From the NCBI RefSeq assembly GCF_900091595.1, contig NZ_FMCW01000025.1, positions 1 through 64,000 on the forward strand: a stretch of DNA of 64,000 nucleotides, in the 5' to 3' direction. The position numbers and the translations under genes were made by a program. The stretch is from Micromonospora haikouensis (GTDB taxonomy: Bacteria; Actinomycetota; Actinomycetes; Mycobacteriales; Micromonosporaceae). This document shows positions 34,295 to 43,064 of the stretch, piece after piece (the stretch's first letter is position 1; the number at the start of each line of letters is the position of its first letter). The notes under the pieces are model-generated. The model was not told the origin of the DNA and did no database searches. It saw nothing but the letters and a program-made list of their open reading frames with translations.

Positions 34295-37245
34295 ACGGCG
34301 ACATCGCGATCGTAGGCATGGCGGGCCGGTTCCCCGGCGCCGCCGACGTCTGGCAGTACTGGTCCAACCTGGCCGCCGGACGGATCACCATCAGCTCGCT
34401 GACCCGCAGCGAGCTGCTGGCCGCCGGGGTGCCCGCCGACCGGCTGGACGACCCCGCGTACGTGCCGGCGCGCGGGATGCTGGCCGACCCGGAGCTCTTC
34501 GACGCCGCCTTCTTCGGCATCACCCCCCGGGAGGCGGAGACCACCGACCCGCAGCACCGGCTGCTGATGCAGACCGCCTGGGCCGCGCTGGAGTCGGCCG
34601 GGCTCACCACCGACGCGCCCTTCGGCCGGGTCGGCGTCTTCGCCGGCGCGGGCTTCAACTACTACGCGCTGCACCACGTCTTCGCGCGGCCCGGCCTGGT
34701 CGACGCGCAGGGGCTGCTGTCGGTGGTGCTCGGCAACGAGAAGGACCACCTGGCGGCGAAGATCGCCTACCGGCTGGGCCTGGGCGGGCCCGCCGTCACC
34801 GTGCAGACCGCCTGCTCGACCTCGCTCGTGGCGGTGCACCTGGCCGCGCAGAGCCTGCGCGCCGGCGACTCGGACGTCGCGCTGGCCGGCGGGGCCTGCG
34901 TGGCCGTGCCGCAGCACTCCGGCTACCTGTACGAGACCAAGGGCATCATGTCGGCCGACGGCACCTGTCGCCCGTTCGACGCCACCGCGGAGGGGACCGT
35001 GCCCGGCAACGGCGTCGCCCTGGTGGTGCTCAAGCGCGCCGAGGACGCCCGCCGCGACGGCGACACCGTCTACGCGGTGATCAAGGGCTCGGCGGTGAAC
35101 AACGACGGCAACCTGAAGGTCGGCTACACCGCCCCCGGGGTGGCCGGCCAGATCGACGTGCTGACCCGCGCGTACGCTGCCGCCGGGGTGGACCCCGCCA
35201 CCGTGGGCTACCTGGAGGCGCACGGCACCGCCACCGAGGTCGGCGACGCCATCGAGCTGTCCGCGCTGGCCGAGGTCTTCACCCGGGGCACCCGGCCCTG
35301 CTCGCTCGGCTCGGTCAAGGCCAACGTCGGCCACCTCGACGCGGCGGCCGGCGTCGCCGGGCTCATCAAGGCCGCGCTGGCGCTGCACTTCCGCCAGATC
35401 CCGCCGCTGGCCGGCCTGAAGCAGGCCCGGCCCGAGCTGCTCGACGGCTCCACCCCGTTCACGGTGGACGCCGTGGCCCGGCCCTGGGAGACCGACGGCA
35501 CGCCGCGCCGGGCCGGGGTCAGCGCGTTCGGCCTCGGCGGCACCAACGTCCACGTGGTGCTGGAGGAGGGGGACGGGCCGGACGTGCCGGACCCGACCGT
35601 CCCGCCCGGGGAGCGCACCGAGCTGGTGGTGCTCTCCGGGCGCACCCCGGAGGCGGTCCGGGCCGCCGCCGAGCAGCTCGGCGAGCACCTGCGGCAGCGC
35701 CCCGACCTGCCGCTGGCCGACGTCGCCCGCACCCTGCAGTCGTACCGCCGGCACTTCCCGCACCGGCTCGCGGTGGCTGCCCGGGACCTCGCCGAGACGG
35801 CGACCCGGCTGCGCCGCGCCCCGGCCCGGGCGGCGGCCCGCCGGCCCAGCGTGGTCCTGCTCTTTCCCGGCCAGGGCACCGAGTTCCCCGCCATGTCCCG
35901 GGGCCTCTACGACCGTTACCCCTCGTTCCGGGCCGACCTCGACCGGGGGGCGCGGCTGCTCACCCCGATCCTCGGGCTGGACCCGCGCGACGTGCTGGTC
36001 GACGACGACCCGCACGACGTGGTGCACCGCACCGACGTGACCCAGCCCGTGCTGGCGCTGCACGAGCTGGCCCTCGGCCGGCTGCTGCTCTCCTGGGGGG
36101 TACGCCCGGCCGCGCTGGTCGGCCACTCCGTCGGCGAGTTCGCCGCCGCCGCGCTGGCCGGGGAGCTGGCCGGCGACGACATGCTGCGCCTGGTGGCGAC
36201 CCGGGGCCGGCTCATGCACGACGCACCCGAGGGCGGCATGCTGGCCGTCCTCGCCTCCCCGCCCGTTCTCACCCCCCACCTGGCCGGCCTGGACGAGCTC
36301 GACGTGGCCGCGCGCAACGCCCCCGACCTGACCGTGGTGGCCGGGCCGGTGGCGCAGCTCGACGCGCTACGGGAGCGGCTGACCGGGGCGGGCGTGCACT
36401 GGCGGGCGCTGCCCGCCCGGCGGGCCTTCCACAGCCGGATGATGGCCGACGCGGCCCGGCGGTTCGGCGTCGAGGCCGACCGGGTGGACCAGCGTCCCCG
36501 CACCGTTGCGGTGATCAACACAGTGGACGGGGCGCTGCTGGGCAAGGGGCTGTCCCGCCCGGCGGGCTACTGGGCGACCCAGCTGCGCAGCCCGGTCGGC
36601 TACCACGACGCGCTGCTGACCGCGCTCGGCCTGCCCGACCCGGTCCTGGTCGAGGTAGGGCCGGGAAGCGCGCTGACCGGCGCCGCCCGGCAGACCCCGC
36701 AGGGCCGGCCGGTGCCCGGGTACGCCCTGCAGCCACGGCCAACGGCCCGCCCGGACGCCGGTGACGTGCTGGCCGGCATCGGCGCGCTCTGGACGGCCGG
36801 GGTGGGCGTGGACTGGCCGGCGCTGCGCGGCGACACCGGCAGCCGGCGGGTCGCGCTGCCCGGCTACCCGTTCGCCCCCACCCGGCACTGGCTCGACGCC
36901 GCACCACCGCTCCCGGACGTCCCGCCGCCGGTCCCGGACATCGCACCGGACGTCCCGAACGTCGCACCGGATGTCCCGGCGTCGCCGGCCGGCGGGATGG
37001 ACGCCCCGGCGTCGCCGGCCGGCGGCGAGGACGGCCTCGTGGGGGAGCTCGTGGCGCTCTGGACCGACCTGCTCGGTGTCCCGGAGATCGGCCCGGACAC
37101 GAACTTCTTCGCGGTCGGCGGCGACTCGCTGCTGCTCATCCGCATGATCAGCCAGCTGCGGCGCCGCTACGGGGTGCGGGTGCCGATCGACACCCTCACC
37201 GCGGACGCCACGCCGCGCGTGCTCGCCGGGCTGGTGACCGCGTGA
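34291..37245 (+). CDS. Type I PKS module KS-AT-ACP
   Basis: 984 residues. The KS has intact VQTACSTSL (Cys near 174), EAHGTATEVGD and KANVGHLDAAAG. The AT has FPGQGTEFPAM, LVGHSVGEFAAAAL (Ser near 613) and RRAFHSRMM, the xAFH form that usually selects malonyl-CoA. The ACP has FAVGGDSLLL near 941. No KR, DH or ER is present, so a beta-keto group should be left unless processed in trans. A Pro/Asp/Ala-rich repeated linker precedes the ACP. It overlaps the NRPS gene by four bases and the next A-domain gene by four. It could also supply acyl groups to the KS-AT° partner. Confidence 0.92.
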   Translation: MNGDIAIVGMAGRFPGAADVWQYWSNLAAGRITISSLTRSELLAAGVPADRLDDPAYVPARGMLADPELFDAAFFGITPREAETTDPQHRLLMQTAWAALESAGLTTDAPFGRVGVFAGAGFNYYALHHVFARPGLVDAQGLLSVVLGNEKDHLAAKIAYRLGLGGPAVTVQTACSTSLVAVHLAAQSLRAGDSDVALAGGACVAVPQHSGYLYETKGIMSADGTCRPFDATAEGTVPGNGVALVVLKRAEDARRDGDTVYAVIKGSAVNNDGNLKVGYTAPGVAGQIDVLTRAYAAAGVDPATVGYLEAHGTATEVGDAIELSALAEVFTRGTRPCSLGSVKANVGHLDAAAGVAGLIKAALALHFRQIPPLAGLKQARPELLDGSTPFTVDAVARPWETDGTPRRAGVSAFGLGGTNVHVVLEEGDGPDVPDPTVPPGERTELVVLSGRTPEAVRAAAEQLGEHLRQRPDLPLADVARTLQSYRRHFPHRLAVAARDLAETATRLRRAPARAAARRPSVVLLFPGQGTEFPAMSRGLYDRYPSFRADLDRGARLLTPILGLDPRDVLVDDDPHDVVHRTDVTQPVLALHELALGRLLLSWGVRPAALVGHSVGEFAAAALAGELAGDDMLRLVATRGRLMHDAPEGGMLAVLASPPVLTPHLAGLDELDVAARNAPDLTVVAGPVAQLDALRERLTGAGVHWRALPARRAFHSRMMADAARRFGVEADRVDQRPRTVAVINTVDGALLGKGLSRPAGYWATQLRSPVGYHDALLTALGLPDPVLVEVGPGSALTGAARQTPQGRPVPGYALQPRPTARPDAGDVLAGIGALWTAGVGVDWPALRGDTGSRRVALPGYPFAPTRHWLDAAPPLPDVPPPVPDIAPDVPNVAPDVPASPAGGMDAPASPAGGEDGLVGELVALWTDLLGVPEIGPDTNFFAVGGDSLLLIRMISQLRRRYGVRVPIDTLTADATPRVLAGLVTA
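36910..37025 (+). repeat. Repetitive Pro-rich linker in the PKS gene
   Basis: Two direct copies of cccggcgtcgccggccggcg are at 36975 and 37005, encoding PASPAGG twice. They are preceded by imperfect repeats of the unit VPDIAPDVPNVAPDVP. This is an expanded flexible linker between AT and ACP. Confidence 0.7.
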
Positions 37246-39278
37246 CCGCCCGCCACGACGACCTGGATCTCGCCGCCGCGGTGGCGGCCGTGCTCTGCCA
37301 CCGGCTCGGCGGCGCGACCGAGGTCGCGGTGCACGGCCCGCGCGGCGAGCTGCGGCTGCGCGTGGGCCCGGAGCACACCCTCGACCAGGTACGCGCGCAG
37401 GCGCGCGGCCTCCCCCCGGCGGCGGTGGAGCCGGATGTGCCGCCGGCGGCGGTGCCGGACGTGCTGCTGTCCGCTCCGGCCGCCGACGACGGTGTCGTGG
37501 CCACCCTGGGCGCGCTGCCGGTGCGCTTCCTGCGCCACCACGGCGACGCCCGGTGGCTGCCGGAGCGCCTGCACACCCTGCAGGCATGGCTCACCGCCCA
37601 CCCGGACCGGCCGGTGCGGGAGGCGACGCTCGTCGGCCCCGAGGAACGCCGGACCCTGCTCGGCTTCAACCCCGCGCCGACGCCCACCCCGCGCACCCCG
37701 GTGCACGAGCTGATCTGCCGGCAGGCGGCACGCACCCCGGACGCCGTCGCGCTGCGCGGCGGCGTCCGACACCTCAGCTACCGCGAGTTCCTGGACGAGG
37801 CGGCGGCGCTGGCCGGACGGCTGCGCGCCGACGGGATAGGCCCGGGGTCGGTGGTCGGGCTCTGCGCCGAACGCAGCCCCGAACTGGTGGTCGCGGTGCT
37901 CGGCGTGCTGCTGGCCGGCGCGGCGTACCTGCCGGTCGACCCGGCGCACCCGCGTCCCCGGCTGGACCTCATGCTCGGCACCGCCGGGGCGGCGCTGGTG
38001 CTGGCCGACCCGGCGGGGCAGGCCGCCCTCGGCGTCGAGCCGACCGTGCCCGTTCGCCCGCTGGACGGCGGCGACCGGCCCGCCCCGCCGGTCGACTGGC
38101 GCGGCTACCGGACGCCGGAGGAGGTGGTCCACGGCCTCTCGTACGTGATCTTCACCTCCGGCTCGACGGGCGCGCCCAAGGGCGTGCAGATGACGCACCT
38201 GTCGCTGGCCAACCGCCTGGCCTGGATGCAGGACACCTATCGGATCGGCCCGGGTGACGTGGTGTTGCAGAAGACGCCGTACACCTTCGACGTCTCGGTG
38301 TGGGAGCTGCTCTGGCCCTTCCTCGCCGGCGCCACCCTGGTGACGGCGCAGCCGCAGGCCCACCGTGACCCGCAGGAGATGGTCGAGGTGATCGCCCGCG
38401 AGTCGGTGACCACCGTCCACTTCGTGCCCTCCATGCTCGCCCTCTTCGTCGAGGAGGCGGGACTGGAGCGCTGTGCCGACCTGCGCCGGGTGATCTGCAG
38501 CGGGGAGGCGCTGCCGCCGAAGCTGGTCAACAAGCTCACCGCTGTGCTGCCCGGGGCGCAGGTGCACAACCTGTACGGCCCCACCGAGGCGGCCATCGAC
38601 GTCACCGCCTGGCAGTGCCGCCGGCCCGAACCGGCCGACACCGTGCCGATCGGCCGGCCGATCAGCAACGTCGTCGCGTACGTGCTCGACGACCGGGGCG
38701 AACTCGCCCCGCTGGGCCAGGTGGGGGAGCTGGTGGTCGGCGGGGACTGCCTCGCGCGCGGCTACGCGGGCCGGCCCGACCTGACCGCCGAGCGGTTCGT
38801 CGAGGTGACGGTAGCCGGCCGGCCGCAGCGGGTGTACCGGACCGGGGACCTGGTCTGGTGGTCGCCGGAGGGCCACCTCAACTACGTCGGCCGGGTCGAC
38901 ACCCAGGTCAAGATCCGCGGGCAGCGGGTGGAGCTGGGGGAGATCGAGTCGACCCTCAACCGGCACCCGCTCGTGGCCAACAGCGTCGTCCTGCTGCGCG
39001 AGGACGTGGGCGCCGCGCCGACCCTGGTGGCGTACCTGGTCGCCGAGCGCGACGCCGAACCGGCCCGGCTGACCGAGCCGGCGCTGCGCGGGTTCCTCGC
39101 CGAGGCGTTGCCTGACCACATGGTGCCGGCACGTTGCGTCCTCCTGCCCGAGCTGCCCGCCACCGCCAACGGCAAGATCGACCGGCGGGCGCTGCCCCCT
39201 CCGCCGGCCCGGGTCCGCCGCCGCGCCGCCGTCCGGGCGGGCCGTCCCGATCACGTCGCTCTGCCGTCTGGCGCCTGA
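37242..39278 (+). CDS. NRPS adenylation protein, serine code, no carrier domain
   Basis: 678 residues from the GTG at 37242 (GTGA overlap with the PKS stop). The first 150 residues have no recognised catalytic motif and look like a shrunken C-domain remnant with the usual linker (EATLVGPEERRTLLGFNPAP). The A domain is complete: A3 FTSGSTGAPKG near 303, FDVSVWELLWPFLAG, NLYGPTEAAIDVT, YRTGDLVWW, and A10 lysine in ANGKID. The residues D-V-W-H-I-S-L-I-D plus K match serine (DVWHLSLIDK). There is no carrier domain after it, so seryl-AMP must be passed to a carrier on another protein. Last gene of the operon. Confidence 0.88.
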   Translation: MTARHDDLDLAAAVAAVLCHRLGGATEVAVHGPRGELRLRVGPEHTLDQVRAQARGLPPAAVEPDVPPAAVPDVLLSAPAADDGVVATLGALPVRFLRHHGDARWLPERLHTLQAWLTAHPDRPVREATLVGPEERRTLLGFNPAPTPTPRTPVHELICRQAARTPDAVALRGGVRHLSYREFLDEAAALAGRLRADGIGPGSVVGLCAERSPELVVAVLGVLLAGAAYLPVDPAHPRPRLDLMLGTAGAALVLADPAGQAALGVEPTVPVRPLDGGDRPAPPVDWRGYRTPEEVVHGLSYVIFTSGSTGAPKGVQMTHLSLANRLAWMQDTYRIGPGDVVLQKTPYTFDVSVWELLWPFLAGATLVTAQPQAHRDPQEMVEVIARESVTTVHFVPSMLALFVEEAGLERCADLRRVICSGEALPPKLVNKLTAVLPGAQVHNLYGPTEAAIDVTAWQCRRPEPADTVPIGRPISNVVAYVLDDRGELAPLGQVGELVVGGDCLARGYAGRPDLTAERFVEVTVAGRPQRVYRTGDLVWWSPEGHLNYVGRVDTQVKIRGQRVELGEIESTLNRHPLVANSVVLLREDVGAAPTLVAYLVAERDAEPARLTEPALRGFLAEALPDHMVPARCVLLPELPATANGKIDRRALPPPPARVRRRAAVRAGRPDHVALPSGA

Positions 39279-39301
39279 TCCGTCGCGGTTCCGGCTGGTC
39301 G

Positions 39302-39331
39302 GTGGTCAGGTACGGGGGCGAACCTGACCAC
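39302..39331 (+). terminator. Hairpin terminator of the NRPS-PKS operon
   Basis: Perfect 10-bp arms gtggtcaggt / acctgaccac with a 10-base loop lie 23 bases after the last stop codon. The rest of the stretch to 39543 shows nothing else that can be supported. Confidence 0.65.
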
Positions 39332-39543
39332 GGCCCCCGATCGGACAGATCGCCGCGCCGACGCCTGCGCCTGGGCGCCGCCTTCTGACAGAGACGACGC
39401 GCGCTCCGGCTGCCCGAGCTGACCCGGCCGTCGTTCATCCGGAGCGGCGGCTCCGCCCGACGTGGCGCAGCGGTTCCGGCCGCCCGGCTCCACCACGGCG
39501 ACGACGACGCCGGCTCCCTGCCTGCTGCCCTGCCCGCCGAAGG

Positions 39544-40368
39544 TCAATGGCTCTTTGGTGCCTTCCAGTATCCGCAGAACATGATGTGCTCCTTGGGTAT
39601 CCCGGCCGCGATCCAGTGCCGGCGCAGCGCCGTTGGCAGTGTCTGCTCGCCGACGGTCCACGCGTATGCGTCCGGCGGCGGGGCCGGTAGCGCCTGTGCT
39701 GCGGCGAGCGCGGCCCGACCGGGCAGCGCCTGCGGGTCCTCCCGGGCGAGCCAGATGACCTCGACTCCGGCTGGCGCATCGAGTTCCTGGCGGTCCGCAT
39801 CGGACGGGATCTCCACCACGGCCTGACCCTGCACGTGTGGCGCCAGTGAGGCGAGAATGCCGGCCGTAGCCGCCAGGCCGGTCTCGTCGGCGACCAACAG
39901 CACCCGGTCGGTGCCGCCCGGGGGGTTGAACATGATGCCCTCGTCGAGGATCGCGACGCGGTCGCCGACACGGCACCGGTCGGCCCAGGTCGCTGCCGGA
40001 CCGGCGGTACCGTCGTCGGTGCTGCCGTGGATGACGAAGTCCACGTCGATTTCCGGCCCCTTCGGGCGGTAGGCACGCACGGTGTAGTTGCGTAGTACCG
40101 GGCGCGACGCCTTGGGGATGGTCAGGAATCGCAGGTACGACAGGGCGTCGAGCTTGGCCGGCAGGCGCTCAAGCGAGTCGTCGGCGACCGGGAGAAACAG
40201 CCGGAACCACTGGTCAAAGCCCATGTACCGGAATCGCTCGATGTCGCCGCCACTGAAGGTGATCCGGACAAAATGGGCGGACAGTCGTTCGCGGCGGACG
40301 ACCTGGATCGTGAGCGGCTCCACCGCTTCGGGCTTGAGTCGAGCCTGCTTCATGTTCGTGCGCGCCAT
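39544..40368 (-). CDS. Siderophore-interacting protein (FAD-binding ferric-siderophore reductase type)
   Basis: 274 residues of the SIP family. The FAD-binding domain carries SAHFVRITFSGGDIERF and RNYTVRAYRPKGPEIDVDFV with the R-x-Y-T motif. The NAD(P)H part has RVLLVADETGLAATAGILAS, and the family end is IMFCGYWKAPKSH. Such cytosolic enzymes release iron from ferric siderophores by reduction. The ATG at 40368 has no SD and the iron box lies just 4 bp upstream, so the transcript may be leaderless and iron repressed. It lies between the NRPS-PKS operon (convergent) and the acylase gene (divergent). Confidence 0.93.
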   Translation of the reverse strand: MARTNMKQARLKPEAVEPLTIQVVRRERLSAHFVRITFSGGDIERFRYMGFDQWFRLFLPVADDSLERLPAKLDALSYLRFLTIPKASRPVLRNYTVRAYRPKGPEIDVDFVIHGSTDDGTAGPAATWADRCRVGDRVAILDEGIMFNPPGGTDRVLLVADETGLAATAGILASLAPHVQGQAVVEIPSDADRQELDAPAGVEVIWLAREDPQALPGRAALAAAQALPAPPPDAYAWTVGEQTLPTALRRHWIAAGIPKEHIMFCGYWKAPKSH

Positions 40369-40372
40369 GGTA

Positions 40373-40391
40373 AAAGGTTAGGCTAACCTAA
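40373..40391. promoter_or_regulatory. IdeR/DmdR1-type iron box
   Basis: The 19-mer aaaggttaggctaacctaa matches the actinobacterial iron-box consensus ttaggttaggctaacctaa at 17 of 19 positions. It lies 4 bp upstream of the SIP start codon and in the shared region toward the acylase gene at 40607. Repression of SIP under high iron is expected from the known regulon; control of the acylase is possible. Confidence 0.88.
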
Positions 40392-40606
40392 TTCGGCGGT
40401 CAATCGCCGGGGGGCGGCGACCTGGCCGAGTGGCTGGGCGGGTCCCGCCAGGGCTGTCTCAGCCAAGCATTTGCATCCATGGGTCTATCCGGGGGCGTCG
40501 AAGCGTGCGAATATCATCGATGCCTCGGCCCGGGCGCTCTCCGAACCCGTGTCGCTTCCCAAGTCGCCGATGAGCTGGCCGGTGTCCGGCAGAAGGGCAA
40601 GTGAGC

Positions 40607-43054
40607 ATGAGCAGCGCCGGTAGCCCGTCGGCCAGCGGCCGAAACCTGCTGGCCGCCGTCGTGGTCGCCGTCACGGTGGCGACCGTCGTGCCCGCCACTG
40701 CCTCACGGGCGGTCGCCGCCGGAACCCGAGGCGGCCGTCCGCAGGCCCTGGTGCAGTACACCGAGTACGGCATCCCGCACATCTCGGCTACCTCGTACAC
40801 CGGCCTCGGCCTCGGCTACGGATACGCCTCGGCCAAGGACAATGTCTGTCTCCTCGCCGACATCTATCTGACCGTACGTGCCGAGCGGGCCCGGTACCTC
40901 GGCCCGGACGCGCCAGCGTCGGGCCTGGTCACCGCTGCCAACAGTCTTGACAGCGACCTGTACTTCGCGCGGACCAACGCCAGCGGCGTCGTCGAACGGC
41001 TGATCCGCGCTCCGGCGCCGCATGGGCCACATCCCGAGGTCGTCGACCTTGTCCGTGGATACGTCAGCGGCTACAACCGTTATCTGCGCCAGACCGGCGT
41101 CGGCGGTATCACCGATCCGGCCTGTCGCGGGGCCGAGTGGGTACGGCCCATCACCGACCTGGATGTGTACCGCCACCTCTACGCACTAGCCACGATGAGC
41201 GGGACCGGCAGCCTCGTCACCGACATCGTGACGGCCGCGCCACCGGCCGGCGCCACTGCCGCGCCTGCCCTGATCGATCCCGCCGCCACCGCGCGCCAGA
41301 TCACCGCGGCGGTCGAAGCGCGGCGCACGGGCCAGGAACTCGGCAGCAACGCCATCGCCGTCGGCGACCAGGGAAGTCGCGGAGCACGCGGCGCCCTGCT
41401 CGGCAACCCGCACTTCCCCTGGCAGGGCGCACGCCGGTTCTGGCAGAGCCACCTCACCATTCCCGGACGGCTCGACGTCTCGGGGGCGAGCCTGCTCGGC
41501 CTGCCCATGGTGCTCATCGGCCACAACCGGCACGTGGCGTGGAGCCACACCGTCTCGACGGCCGCGACGATCGGGCTCTTCGAGATGCCGACCACCCCGG
41601 GGCGCCCCACCGAGTACGTTGTGGACGGGGCCGCCGAAGCGATGACCACCCGGGCGGTCAGCGTCGAGGTCAGGCAGCCGGACGGCACGCTGCGGACGGT
41701 CGGGCGGACCTTCTATGAGACCCGCTACGGACCGGTGGTCACCAGCGCGTACGGTACCCCGCTGCCCTGGGGAACCACCGTGCACGCGGTACGCGACGCC
41801 AACGCCACCAATGTGCGCCTGCTGAACACCTGGCTCGGCATCGCGACCTCGCGGGACACCGCCGGCATCGCGCGGGCGCTGGCGGCCAACCAGGGAGCGC
41901 CCTGGGTCAACACCGTCGCCGCCGACCGCGACGGCCGCACTCTCTACGCCGACTACCAGGCCGTCCCGCACGTGACCGACGAGCAGGCGCTCAGTTGCGG
42001 TACCCCGCTCGGACGCCAGATGTTCCCGCTTGCCGGCATCTCGGTACTCGACGGCTCACGGGGCGACTGCGCGTGGGGCACCGACGCGGACGCGGTCGAA
42101 CCCGGGATTTTCGGCACCGCCCGGCTGCCCAGCCTCGTTCGGCGCGACTACGTTGCCAACTTCAACGACAGCCCGTGGCTGACCAACGCGCGGGCACCGC
42201 TGACCGGATATCCGCGTGGGGTGGGCGACGTCGGTACCCGGCGCTCCTTCCGCACCCAGGAGGGGGTTCTGTCGGTCGAGGCCCGGATCGACGGTACCGA
42301 CGGCCTGGCCGGTCGCGGGCACTCGCTGGAGACGCTGGCCGGAGCCTTCTACGGCAACCACGGTCGGGTCGCCGACCTGGCCCGCGACGGCATCGCCCGG
42401 ATGTGCGCGGCGTTCCCGGGCGGGAAGGCGCCGGTCAGCGGTGGTGGCCTGGTCGATGTCGGCGACGGCTGCGCGGCACTGTCCGCCTGGGACGGGTCGT
42501 TCCGCCTCGACAGCCGTGGCGCACTGCTGTTCAGTTGGTTCATCTCGCTCGCCGGGCGGGTACCCGGCGGGTACTGGCAGCAGCCGTTCGACCCCGCCGC
42601 GCCGCTCACCACTCCGCACACGCTCGCCGCCGACCGGGTGGAGGTGCAACGCGCGTTCGGCGACGCCGCGCTGCGACTGGAGGCTGCGGGCATTCCCCTC
42701 GACGCCCCGCTCGGTGATCACCAGAGCGTGACCCGGTCCGGTACGACGATCCCGGTACACGGAGCCGGGCCGCACGTCGGCCTGCTCAACGTCGTGCAGC
42801 CTGTCTGGGATGCCACGCGCGGCAACGTCGAGGTTTCGTCCGGGTCGAGCTTCGTGCAGGTGGTCGAGTTCCGCGCGGGAAGCGGGCCCCGGGTGAGAAC
42901 GGTACTGACCTACTCACAGTCGGCCGACCCGACCTCGCCGCACTACGCGGACCAGACCCTGCTGTACTCGGCGAGCCAGTGGGTCACCGGCCGCTTCACC
43001 GCCCAGGAGATCAGGTCCTCACCCGCCTGGCGGGCCGAGGTCGTGACCGGTTAG
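40607..43054 (+). CDS. Secreted penicillin-acylase-family N-terminal nucleophile hydrolase
   Basis: 815 residues from the ATG at 40607; a GTG two codons before is too near the aaggg SD. Residues 1-38 form a signal peptide (NLLAAVVVAVTVATVVP, then an Ala-x-Ala site). The alpha chain starts at about PQALVQYTEYGIPHI. The autocatalytic site is QELG/SNAIAVGDQG with the nucleophile Ser near 247. The beta chain has GALLGNPHFPW, VLIGHNRHVAWSHTVS and YVANFNDSPWLTNA. The family includes aculeacin, AHL and lipopeptide acylases and PvdQ. It probably removes an acyl group from the exported product or its precursor outside the cell. It is followed 10 bp later by an ABC exporter. Confidence 0.92.
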   Translation: MSSAGSPSASGRNLLAAVVVAVTVATVVPATASRAVAAGTRGGRPQALVQYTEYGIPHISATSYTGLGLGYGYASAKDNVCLLADIYLTVRAERARYLGPDAPASGLVTAANSLDSDLYFARTNASGVVERLIRAPAPHGPHPEVVDLVRGYVSGYNRYLRQTGVGGITDPACRGAEWVRPITDLDVYRHLYALATMSGTGSLVTDIVTAAPPAGATAAPALIDPAATARQITAAVEARRTGQELGSNAIAVGDQGSRGARGALLGNPHFPWQGARRFWQSHLTIPGRLDVSGASLLGLPMVLIGHNRHVAWSHTVSTAATIGLFEMPTTPGRPTEYVVDGAAEAMTTRAVSVEVRQPDGTLRTVGRTFYETRYGPVVTSAYGTPLPWGTTVHAVRDANATNVRLLNTWLGIATSRDTAGIARALAANQGAPWVNTVAADRDGRTLYADYQAVPHVTDEQALSCGTPLGRQMFPLAGISVLDGSRGDCAWGTDADAVEPGIFGTARLPSLVRRDYVANFNDSPWLTNARAPLTGYPRGVGDVGTRRSFRTQEGVLSVEARIDGTDGLAGRGHSLETLAGAFYGNHGRVADLARDGIARMCAAFPGGKAPVSGGGLVDVGDGCAALSAWDGSFRLDSRGALLFSWFISLAGRVPGGYWQQPFDPAAPLTTPHTLAADRVEVQRAFGDAALRLEAAGIPLDAPLGDHQSVTRSGTTIPVHGAGPHVGLLNVVQPVWDATRGNVEVSSGSSFVQVVEFRAGSGPRVRTVLTYSQSADPTSPHYADQTLLYSASQWVTGRFTAQEIRSSPAWRAEVVTG

Positions 43055-43064
43055 CGGGGCGGAC

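Noticed and set aside
39544..40368. Claim that the cluster makes a classical hydroxamate or catechol siderophore
   Set aside because: Only the SIP gene and the iron box point to iron. No ornithine/lysine N-hydroxylase, dihydroxybenzoate or NIS synthetase genes are in the window.
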